7,225 nt of DNA, from the NCBI GenBank assembly GCA_034927505.1, contig JAYFPY010000038.1, forward strand, positions 1 through 7,225, given 5' to 3'. This document shows, piece by piece, positions 1 through 5,802 of this stretch. The DNA is from RUG100 sp034927505 (lineage in GTDB: Bacteria > Bacillota > Clostridia > Peptostreptococcales > Anaerovoracaceae). The notes beneath the pieces were generated by a model. The model did not search any database. It saw nothing but the letters and a program-made list of their open reading frames with translations, and had not been told where the DNA came from. The translations under genes and the position numbers were made by a program. How positions within the stretch are numbered: position 1 is the first letter of the stretch; every line of letters starts with the position of its first letter.

Positions 1-1
1 A

Positions 2-721
2 TGGACTACTATGGAAGAATGTCTGAACCCTCCTGTAGTATGGGAAAAAGACAGAGGCTGGTACTGCACAGAGCCGTTCTCAGAGCCTGAGATCTTCAAC
101 TTCCCCGGCGGGATCGGCGATGTAGAAGTAGCAAACGTAGAACACGAAGAAGTAATGCTGGTGCCAAGAGTCATCGACTGCAACAGAGTTACATTCAAAT
201 ACGGCGTGCCTAAGGAAACGCAGGACATGCTGCTGTACTTGAAGGACCTGGGACTTTCAGAAGCATGGAAGACTTACACAGTAGGCGATTCAGAGATCAC
301 ACCGAGAGATTTCCTCTGCAAGGTAATACCTTCACCTGTCGAGGCTACAATGAAGATGAAGGGCAAAGGATGTGCAGGCACCTGGGTAACAGGTACAAAA
401 GGCGGAAAACAAAGATCGGTATATATCTATCAGGTAGCTGACAATCAGGACTGCATCAAGAAGTATACGACCAATTCGGTAGTTGCACAGACTGCAGTGA
501 GCCCGGTCATCATGATGGAACTGGTTGCAAAGAAGATCTGGAAGATGAACGGCGTACACGGACCTGAAAGTTTCGATCCGGATCCGTTTGTAGAAAGACT
601 TGCTAAATATGATTTCCCTGCAGGCATCAAGGAAATGGATTCAGAATATGCTGACGCATTGAATGAAGCTGCATTTACAGACGCTGTAAAGGGAAAGAAA
701 AAGGCAGCAAAGAAAAAGTAA
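2..721 (+). CDS. Saccharopine dehydrogenase family protein, C-terminal part (5' end cut by window edge)
   Basis: This is the C-terminal catalytic/substrate-binding region of a saccharopine dehydrogenase-family oxidoreductase, a soluble NAD(P)-dependent enzyme acting on saccharopine-like amino-acid adducts. The reading frame stays open to the window edge before the first ATG (position 11), and the text there (Trp-Thr-Thr-Met-Glu-Glu-Cys-Leu) reads like the interior of the family, so the gene is truncated on the left and the N-terminal Rossmann domain lies outside. Counting from the ATG at 11, recognisable stretches are FSEPEIFNFPGGIG (23-36), the NVEHEEVMLVPR block (42-53), RVTFKYG (59-65), and GKGCAGTWVTGT (118-129) followed by YQVADNQ. 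The tail after about residue 220 is lysine-rich (KGKKKAAKKK), which is not part of the domain. An intrinsic terminator follows about 40 nt after the TAA. The family call is firm; the exact substrate (saccharopine, lysine-type or another adduct) cannot be told from this fragment. Confidence 0.82.
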   Translation, partial: WTTMEECLNPPVVWEKDRGWYCTEPFSEPEIFNFPGGIGDVEVANVEHEEVMLVPRVIDCNRVTFKYGVPKETQDMLLYLKDLGLSEAWKTYTVGDSEITPRDFLCKVIPSPVEATMKMKGKGCAGTWVTGTKGGKQRSVYIYQVADNQDCIKKYTTNSVVAQTAVSPVIMMELVAKKIWKMNGVHGPESFDPDPFVERLAKYDFPAGIKEMDSEYADALNEAAFTDAVKGKKKAAKKK

Positions 722-761
722 TAGACAATGAATGGTACATGTGACCGCAGAACGTATTATT

Positions 762-790
762 CGGGAGAGCATTTCATGCTCTCCCGTTTT
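762..790 (+). terminator. Intrinsic terminator after the saccharopine dehydrogenase-family gene
   Basis: A perfect 11-bp stem (CGGGAGAGCAT, 762-772, with ATGCTCTCCCG, 776-786) closes on the 3-nt loop TTC and is followed by TTTT. The T run is short, being interrupted by G after four residues, but the stem is long and GC-rich. It lies 41 nt after the stop codon and before the promoter of the next gene, so it separates the two genes. Confidence 0.85.
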
Positions 791-795
791 GTCGG

Positions 796-823
796 TTGCT
801 TTTCACACAGGCTCATATATACT
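796..823 (+). promoter_or_regulatory. Putative sigma-A-type promoter for the serine hydrolase gene
   Basis: A TTGCTT -35-like box (796-801) lies 16 bp before TATACT (818-823), which differs from the consensus -10 by one base. The -35 matches only in its TTG. The predicted start near 830 would give a leader of about 30 nt that includes the ribosome binding site at 848-854. It sits just after the upstream terminator, which is where a promoter is needed. Confidence 0.5.
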
Positions 824-861
824 GTTACTGAAAGAGAAAGTACGAAAAGAGGAGCAAAGAT

Positions 862-1881
862 ATGATAGAAAAACTGGATAAATTTGTGACAGACGCCCTG
901 TATTATTACGATCTCCCCGGGCTGGCAGTGTCTTTGAAAATAAACGATCTGGAATATGAAAAAGCTGTCGGAGACAGGGATGTCGATACCGGAGAGAAAC
1001 TGAAGACTGATGACATATTCCATATGGCCAGCGTATCAAAACTGTTTACGGCAACGGCTATACTTCAGCTGGAAGAACGAGGGCTCTTGTCAACAGAAGA
1101 CAGACTGATCGATGTACTGCCGTGGATAAAGATGGACGATAGACGGCTGCCGGAGATCAGGATCGGACATATGCTGGCACATACATCCGGCATGGGTGAT
1201 GTGGAGGATTATCACTGGCAGGATCCGAAGACGGATCCGGATGCTCTGAAAAAATACTGCATGTCTGACGAAGTCACAGGTATGAAAATGCTGCACAGCC
1301 CTGAAGAAAATAAATTTAGATACAGCAACACAGCATATGAGCTGCTTGGGTGCATCACAGCAGAAAAAGCAGGCATGTCTTTTGAGGAGTATATAGATGA
1401 AAACATTTTCAAACCTCTCGGGATGGATGCTTCATCCTTTCTCACATTTAAAAGATCCGGTGATGCCATGGCAATGCCTCATACAAAGGATGGAGATAAA
1501 CACATCATCCGACAGACATATTACCCGTATAACAGGCAACACGGTCCCAGTTCTACACTGACATCCAACGGAAAGGACATGGCGAAGTGGGCTTTTGCAA
1601 ATCTCACAAAAACAATACTGAAACCGGAGACATATGAAAAAATGTGGAAGGAATATGCCGTAGTACCCAACAACGGAGAACAGATGGGCCTGGGATGGTT
1701 TATGAGAAAGCAGGAAGGGCATATTCTGATGGGGCATGAAGGGACTGATGATGGATTCAGATCCAGCTTTTGGCTGTGTCCGTCGCTGAATGGATATATA
1801 GCGGTAATGTCGAACATGACCGGAGCGCCGGTAAAAAGGATAAACAGACAAATACTGAGTCTTGTATTAAAAGAGGGATGA
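862..1881 (+). CDS. Serine hydrolase of the beta-lactamase/penicillin-binding-protein family (PF00144)
   Basis: This 339-residue protein is a class C beta-lactamase-like serine hydrolase, a family covering esterases, D-amino-acid peptidases and unexplored amidases. The three active-site elements are in order: S-x-x-K as SVSK (Ser57 nucleophile, Lys60), the Tyr-x-Asn motif as YSN (154-156), and the third-strand H-x-G motif as HEG (292-294, in place of the KTG of true beta-lactamases). Other family text is IGHMLAHTSGM (101-111), FKPLGM (183-188) and a STLTSNGKDMAKWA stretch (231-244). There is no signal peptide or membrane anchor, so it should be cytoplasmic, unlike secreted beta-lactamases. 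The start is supported by AGAGGAG at 848-854, 7 nt before the ATG. It appears to be a single-gene transcript, with a terminator on each side, and its stop codon touches that of the convergent gene. Antibiotic resistance is not implied: the HxG form is typical of esterase/peptidase-like members. The natural substrate is unknown. Confidence 0.88.
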   Translation: MIEKLDKFVTDALYYYDLPGLAVSLKINDLEYEKAVGDRDVDTGEKLKTDDIFHMASVSKLFTATAILQLEERGLLSTEDRLIDVLPWIKMDDRRLPEIRIGHMLAHTSGMGDVEDYHWQDPKTDPDALKKYCMSDEVTGMKMLHSPEENKFRYSNTAYELLGCITAEKAGMSFEEYIDENIFKPLGMDASSFLTFKRSGDAMAMPHTKDGDKHIIRQTYYPYNRQHGPSSTLTSNGKDMAKWAFANLTKTILKPETYEKMWKEYAVVPNNGEQMGLGWFMRKQEGHILMGHEGTDDGFRSSFWLCPSLNGYIAVMSNMTGAPVKRINRQILSLVLKEG

Positions 1882-1897
1882 CTAATCGTCATCCCTT
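1874..1897. terminator. Bidirectional terminator spanning two convergent stop codons
   Basis: A perfect 9-bp stem (AGGGATGAC, 1874-1882, with GTCATCCCT, 1888-1896) encloses the loop TAATC. The plus-strand gene's TGA (1879-1881) and the minus-strand gene's TAG (complement of 1882-1884) both lie inside the hairpin and abut each other. Read on the minus strand the stem is followed by CTCTTTT, a fair U tract; on the plus strand only TTATT follows, so termination should be stronger for the minus-strand gene. Confidence 0.7.
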
Positions 1898-3048
1898 ATT
1901 GCATCCAGGAAATCATCGAAGTCATCGAAGTCGCTCTGTATGAAATCATAGAGGACCGGTTCTTTGAATTCGTATTTTGCAGTCGGGATCAAATATGAAC
2001 CCATGGAAGTGTGCATCAGGCTCCGCTCCAGTCTGCGTATGGAAGGCATACTGTACGAAGCGGCAAGAAACTGACCAAAGTCAGTCAGATAATACAGCCC
2101 GAAGACATCCTCGCTGAGGCGAAAAACTTTTTTGTTCACATGGTCGTTATTGTTGTTGAAAGCCAGGAACAATTTTCCGTTTTCGTGGGAAGTTACCATA
2201 GTGTTGAAATCCATTTCCAGACTGGCGTTTTCTATACCGTCGGGACTGTCCAGAACTTCGTATACTGTAATGAACTCCGGACGGGTCAGCTGCATAGCAG
2301 CTTCCTGAGGGCTAATGGGAAAGCCGGATTGTTTTTTATATTCTATAACTTTCAGATCTTTTATTTTTATCTCACTGACGAGGATCCGGTACCGATTGCC
2401 GGTTTCTATGAGGGATTCGCACACGAAAACTCCATCCTTTTCATCGATGGTGTTTTTGCAAAGTGTCAAAGGCGGCAGATCCGGATAGATGTCGGTCTGA
2501 ACATCCGCGGAAGACAGGTACTCTGCAGCAGTGAAATCACGACCGAAACAGCGCATAAGAAAGTAATTGATCAATTGGTATTCTTCCTCTATCGGACCGC
2601 ATATCCGTGCAAACAATTTGTCGGATTCATCCCGGCTCAGAGGCGGGAAATCATTGAGGAGAAAAGAATACTCCGATCGCCCTTCCGGAAGAGGCAGATG
2701 GTGTTCCTCGTTGAAAAGGACAAATTCTCTCAGTATCGAGGAAACTTCACGCAAAGTAACAGGCACTTCGCTGCCGCCGAGGCAGCCGATCAGTGCGTGG
2801 GATATGGTTTCGACTTCTGTGGTATCATCGGACCATACGCTCTTGTAAGTTTCAAATCCATACTCCTCAGTGTCCAGATAAAAGAATTGATGGAGATCTT
2901 CAGTCTCCGGCGAATCTATTATCTCCCAGTGGATATATATGCCCATGGCACCCATGAGGCGGGTGTCGGTAATATAAGCGGAAATGAAACTCTTTTCACA
3001 TTTTTCTTTGGGCCGCAGCCCACCCTCTATTACTTTTAGATTCATCAT
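1882..3048 (-). CDS. Uncharacterised acidic protein, 388 aa
   Basis: I do not recognise this protein. The frame stays open up to a TTG at 3084, but the chosen start is the ATG at 3048 (the next codon is also ATG), because a good minus-strand promoter at 3084-3056 makes an upstream start impossible on that transcript. No Shine-Dalgarno sequence precedes 3048, so translation may be leaderless. The protein lacks a signal peptide and membrane segments and should be cytoplasmic. After a short basic start (MMNLKVIEGGLRPKEK) it looks globular, with alternating strand-like and helical stretches, aromatic-rich blocks (GIYIHWEI; HQFFYLD; VFGLYYLTDFGQFLAASYS), an NNNND loop near residue 305, and a very acidic tail with an FDDFDDF repeat ending in DDD. 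I see no nucleotide-binding, DNA-binding or catalytic motif. The opposite strand has a long open frame too, but promoter, terminator and amino-acid composition all favour this strand. It is transcribed divergently from the SAM-riboswitch operon and convergently with the hydrolase gene. Confidence 0.78.
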   Translation of the reverse strand: MMNLKVIEGGLRPKEKCEKSFISAYITDTRLMGAMGIYIHWEIIDSPETEDLHQFFYLDTEEYGFETYKSVWSDDTTEVETISHALIGCLGGSEVPVTLREVSSILREFVLFNEEHHLPLPEGRSEYSFLLNDFPPLSRDESDKLFARICGPIEEEYQLINYFLMRCFGRDFTAAEYLSSADVQTDIYPDLPPLTLCKNTIDEKDGVFVCESLIETGNRYRILVSEIKIKDLKVIEYKKQSGFPISPQEAAMQLTRPEFITVYEVLDSPDGIENASLEMDFNTMVTSHENGKLFLAFNNNNDHVNKKVFRLSEDVFGLYYLTDFGQFLAASYSMPSIRRLERSLMHTSMGSYLIPTAKYEFKEPVLYDFIQSDFDDFDDFLDAIRDDD

Positions 3049-3055
3049 AACATAG

Positions 3056-3084
3056 AGTATACAATACAAATCTTGACTTTTCAA
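3056..3084 (-). promoter_or_regulatory. Sigma-A-type promoter for the uncharacterised minus-strand gene
   Basis: Read on the minus strand, TTGAAA (3084-3079) is followed by exactly 17 bp and then TATACT (3061-3056); each box differs from consensus by one base. The expected start point, about 7 nt on, falls at about 3049-3048, on or next to the ATG of the 388-residue protein. Its -35 box directly abuts the -35 box of the opposing metK promoter. Confidence 0.7.
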
Positions 3085-3100
3085 TCAGTTGTAATATAAT
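3073..3100 (+). promoter_or_regulatory. Sigma-A-type promoter of the metK operon
   Basis: TTGACT (3073-3078, five of six to consensus) and a perfect TATAAT (3095-3100) are separated by 16 bp. The predicted start near 3107 leaves a leader of about 200 nt that contains the complete SAM-I riboswitch. It overlaps the divergent promoter, so the two are likely to compete for RNA polymerase. Confidence 0.82.
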
Positions 3101-3123
3101 AAAGGACAGTTGTAAAAATCTTG

Positions 3124-3237
3124 CCTTATTAAGAGCGGCTGAGGGAACAGGCCCTGCGAAGCCCGGCAACCATGGTTTTCTGTGATGAAAACAAAGGTGC
3201 CAAATCCTGCAGCCGGACGCACGGCTGAGAGATGAGG
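3124..3237 (+). promoter_or_regulatory. SAM-I (S-box) riboswitch aptamer
   Basis: This leader RNA binds S-adenosylmethionine and lowers expression of the operon when SAM is plentiful. The S-box core is unmistakable: GAGGGAACAGGCCCTG (3141-3156), GAAGCCCGGCAACC (3158-3171), then AGGTGCCAAATCCTGCAG (3195-3212). The helices can be drawn: P1 from CCTTATT (3124-3130) with GATGAGG (3231-3237), using two G-U pairs; P3 from GTTTTC (3175-3180) with GAAAAC (3187-3192) and loop TGTGAT; P4 from AGCCG (3211-3215) with CGGCT (3222-3226). The expression platform is a terminator at 3253-3279. The 3' strand of P1 (GATGAGG) can instead pair with the left arm of that terminator (CCTCTTC, 3253-3259) with a single U-U mismatch, which gives the antiterminator. 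SAM binding stabilises P1, frees the terminator arm and stops transcription before metK. Confidence 0.96.
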
Positions 3238-3252
3238 AATGATACAGATCAC

Positions 3253-3279
3253 CCTCTTCTTGATTGGAGAGGTTTTTTT
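3253..3279 (+). terminator. Riboswitch-controlled intrinsic terminator (expression platform)
   Basis: CCTCTTC (3253-3259) pairs with GGAGAGG (3266-3272) in a 7-bp stem with one G-U pair and a 6-nt loop, followed by seven T residues (3273-3279). It lies between the aptamer and the metK ribosome binding site, and its left arm is also the partner of the P1 3' strand, so it forms only when SAM is bound. Confidence 0.92.
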
Positions 3280-3306
3280 ATAAAATTCTAATTACCGGAG
3301 GGAAAC

Positions 3307-4488
3307 ATGAAGAAATTATTTACATCAGAATCAGTAACAGAAGGACATCCTGACAAAGTATGCGACCAGATATCGGATGCTATCGTTGATGCTATTTTGG
3401 AAAAGGACAAAAATGGAAGAGTTGCCGCAGAGACAACGGTAAATACGGGATATGCTATGATAATGGGCGAAGTCACTACAAAGGCTTACATAGACATACC
3501 TAAAATAGCACGAGAAGTAATATGCGACATAGGATACGACAAGGAAGCTTACGGATACGACGGACACACATGCGCGATCATGACATCCATCGACGAGCAG
3601 TCGGCGGACATTGCCATGGGCGTAGACGATGCTCTTGAACATAAAGAAGGCAAAATGGATGACAAACTGGAAGCCATCGGTGCAGGAGACCAGGGCATAA
3701 TGTTCGGATATGCCTGCAATGAGACGCCCGAATTGATGCCTATGCCTATCGCGCTGGCGCATAAACTGGCAATGCAGCTGACAAAGGTCAGAAAGAACGG
3801 AAAACTGAAATACCTCAGACCTGACGGAAAAACTCAGGTAACTGTTGAATATGACGGAGATAAAGTGAAAAGGATAGATACTATACTGATATCCACACAA
3901 CATGATCCGGATGTAGATCTTAAGAAGATCAGAGAAGATATGAAAAAATTCGTGATCAATCCGATCATCCCAAAGAGACTTTTGGACGCCGACACTAAAT
4001 ACCTGGTGAATCCGACCGGAAGATTTGTCATCGGCGGACCTCAGGGAGATTCCGGCCTTACGGGCAGAAAGATAATCGTAGATACATACGGCGGATATGC
4101 AAAACACGGCGGCGGAGCTTTCTCGGGAAAAGATCCTACAAAAGTAGACAGATCTGCGACTTATGCGGCCAGATGGGTAGCAAAGAATATCGTTGCGGCA
4201 GGGCTTGCTTCTCAGTGCGAGGTGCAGCTGGCATATGCGATAGGCGTTGCAAAACCGGTTTCTATAATGGTAGACACATTCGGAACAGGCACTGTAGAAG
4301 ACGAAAAACTGGCTGATGCAGTAAACAATGTATTTGACCTGAGACCTGCAGCAATCATCAAAAATCTGAAGCTGAGAAGGCCGATATACAGACAGGTGGC
4401 AGCATACGGTCATTTTGGAAGAACTGATATCGATCTTCCGTGGGAACAGACAAACAAGGTGAATGCCATCAAGAAAGAGGTAAAGTAG
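3307..4488 (+). CDS. metK: S-adenosylmethionine synthetase (methionine adenosyltransferase)
   Basis: MetK joins L-methionine and ATP to make S-adenosylmethionine, releasing phosphate and diphosphate; it is a cytoplasmic Mg2+/K+-dependent oligomer. All landmarks are present in this 393-residue protein, a normal length for the family: the ATP-site GHPDK (13-17), the AETTVNTGY stretch with Glu42, the signature GAGDQGIMFGYA (125-136), GRFVIGGPQGDSGLTGRK (238-255), the P-loop-like second signature GGGAFSGKDPTKVDRSA (268-284) and the C-terminal YGHFGR...LPWEQTNKV (367-385). No essential residue appears changed. GGAGGG at 3297-3302 sits just before the ATG. It is the first gene behind the SAM-I riboswitch, so its product represses its own synthesis. 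The next gene begins on the base directly after its TAG, indicating co-transcription and translational coupling. Confidence 0.98.
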   Translation: MKKLFTSESVTEGHPDKVCDQISDAIVDAILEKDKNGRVAAETTVNTGYAMIMGEVTTKAYIDIPKIAREVICDIGYDKEAYGYDGHTCAIMTSIDEQSADIAMGVDDALEHKEGKMDDKLEAIGAGDQGIMFGYACNETPELMPMPIALAHKLAMQLTKVRKNGKLKYLRPDGKTQVTVEYDGDKVKRIDTILISTQHDPDVDLKKIREDMKKFVINPIIPKRLLDADTKYLVNPTGRFVIGGPQGDSGLTGRKIIVDTYGGYAKHGGGAFSGKDPTKVDRSATYAARWVAKNIVAAGLASQCEVQLAYAIGVAKPVSIMVDTFGTGTVEDEKLADAVNNVFDLRPAAIIKNLKLRRPIYRQVAAYGHFGRTDIDLPWEQTNKVNAIKKEVK

Positions 4489-5802
4489 ATGGGTCTTAAG
4501 GTAGCAAAATTCGGAGGCTCTTCTGTTGCGGACGCCATACAGATAGCCAAGATAAAAGACATAGTCGAGTCGGACGGAGACATAAAATATGTGGTTGTAT
4601 CGGCTCCGGGAAAAAGGTTCAGTGAAGACAGCAAGATAACGGACCTGCTGTATTCGTGCAAAACTCACATGGAGCACAATCTGCCATATGAACAGTTGTT
4701 CCAGGTGGTGCGAGACAGATACAATGCCATGGAAATGAACCTGGGCGTTGACGTAGGATTAAAGGAAGAATTTGATGAGATCATGAGCAATATGCAGGAC
4801 GGCGCCACATCGGACTACATCGCCAGCAGAGGAGAATATCTCAATGCTAAGGTGATTGCCGCTTATGTGGGATATGATTTTGTGGATTCGGCGGATATGG
4901 TGCAGTTTGATGCCAAGGGAAGATTCCTTGAAGAAGAGACAAACAGATCTATCGCGGAAAAGCTGAAGGATCACAAAAAGGCTGTTATTCCGGGATTCTA
5001 CGGGGCAAAACCTGATGGCTCCATCAAGACATTTTCAAGAGGCGGTTCTGATATAACAGGCGCAATAGTTGCAAGAGCTTTGAATGCTGACATGTATGAA
5101 AACTGGACAGATGTTTCGGGATTTTTGATGGCAGATCCAAGGATCGTAGATTCGCCGGAACCGATCAGTACTATATCATATAAGGAACTGCGAGAGCTGT
5201 CATACATGGGAGCAGGCGTGCTTCACGAGGATGCCATTTATCCGGCAAGGATCTCAGGCATTCCTATAAATATTCGAAACACCAACAGTCCTCAGGATCC
5301 GGGAACGATCATCACATCAGAGCCGGAAGAAAACTCCGCTCATGTCATCAAAGGCATTGCGGGGAGCAAGGACTTTACGGTAATCGCTATATACAAAAAC
5401 AGGATGAGTACTGAGCGTGGATTTGTACGAAGACTGGCCGGCATACTGGAGGACTTTGACATTTCCATCGAGCATATCCCCAGCGGTATAGATACAGTAT
5501 CGGTAGTAATAAAGAACGAAGATGTGGACGGCAGGATCGATGAAATAATCGACGAATGCAAAGCGCAGCTTCACCCTGATTCTATCGAGGTCTTTGAAGA
5601 TATAGCACTGATAGCAACGGTAGGATGCGGGATGTCGATGAAGCCCGGCGTTTCTGCCAAACTGCTGAAAGCTCTGGCTGACGGAAACATCAACATCAGG
5701 ATGATAGACCAGGGATCCAGCGAGATGAATATCATAGTCGGCGTTGGAAACAGTGATTTCAATAAATCAGTAAAGGCTATTTACAGTGCATTTGTGGATT
5801 AA
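4489..5802 (+). CDS. lysC: Aspartate kinase (aspartokinase), monofunctional, with two ACT domains
   Basis: Aspartate kinase phosphorylates L-aspartate to 4-aspartyl phosphate, the committed step towards lysine, threonine, methionine and diaminopimelate. The 437-residue protein has the N-terminal amino-acid kinase domain (about 1-280) with KFGGSS (7-12), SRGEYLNAK (113-121), SRGGSDITGA (183-192), WTDVSG (206-211) and MADPRIV (214-220). Two C-terminal ACT domains follow (about 295-365 and 371-437), the usual site of feedback by lysine, threonine or SAM; the sequence alone does not tell which. No homoserine dehydrogenase domain is fused. The ATG starts on the base after the metK stop, with GAGG at 4477-4480 inside metK as ribosome binding site. 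Lying second behind a SAM riboswitch next to metK, it is probably the isozyme serving methionine/SAM supply; the symbol lysC is by family, and the gene could be a specialised paralogue. Confidence 0.93.
   Translation: MGLKVAKFGGSSVADAIQIAKIKDIVESDGDIKYVVVSAPGKRFSEDSKITDLLYSCKTHMEHNLPYEQLFQVVRDRYNAMEMNLGVDVGLKEEFDEIMSNMQDGATSDYIASRGEYLNAKVIAAYVGYDFVDSADMVQFDAKGRFLEEETNRSIAEKLKDHKKAVIPGFYGAKPDGSIKTFSRGGSDITGAIVARALNADMYENWTDVSGFLMADPRIVDSPEPISTISYKELRELSYMGAGVLHEDAIYPARISGIPINIRNTNSPQDPGTIITSEPEENSAHVIKGIAGSKDFTVIAIYKNRMSTERGFVRRLAGILEDFDISIEHIPSGIDTVSVVIKNEDVDGRIDEIIDECKAQLHPDSIEVFEDIALIATVGCGMSMKPGVSAKLLKALADGNINIRMIDQGSSEMNIIVGVGNSDFNKSVKAIYSAFVD

Noticed and set aside
862..1881. Antibiotic-resistance beta-lactamase
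   Set aside because: The protein lacks a signal peptide and has HEG instead of a KTG motif, which fits esterase/peptidase-like PF00144 members better than class C beta-lactamases.
2011..3039. Long plus-strand open frame (342 codons) opposite the unknown gene
   Set aside because: Its translation is rich in F, Y, C, H and Q without domain-like pattern, it has no good ribosome binding site, and the promoter and terminator signals belong to the minus-strand gene. It is a shadow frame.
3049..3084. TTG start at 3084 for the unknown gene, adding 12 residues
   Set aside because: The TTG is itself the start of the -35 box of the gene's best promoter, has no Shine-Dalgarno sequence, and would require a different upstream promoter.
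3331..4677. Minus-strand open frame of 448 codons opposite metK and the start of the kinase gene
   Set aside because: It is antisense to a certain metK gene, crosses the metK/kinase junction, and its cysteine-, tyrosine- and serine-rich translation is typical of mirror frames of biased codons.
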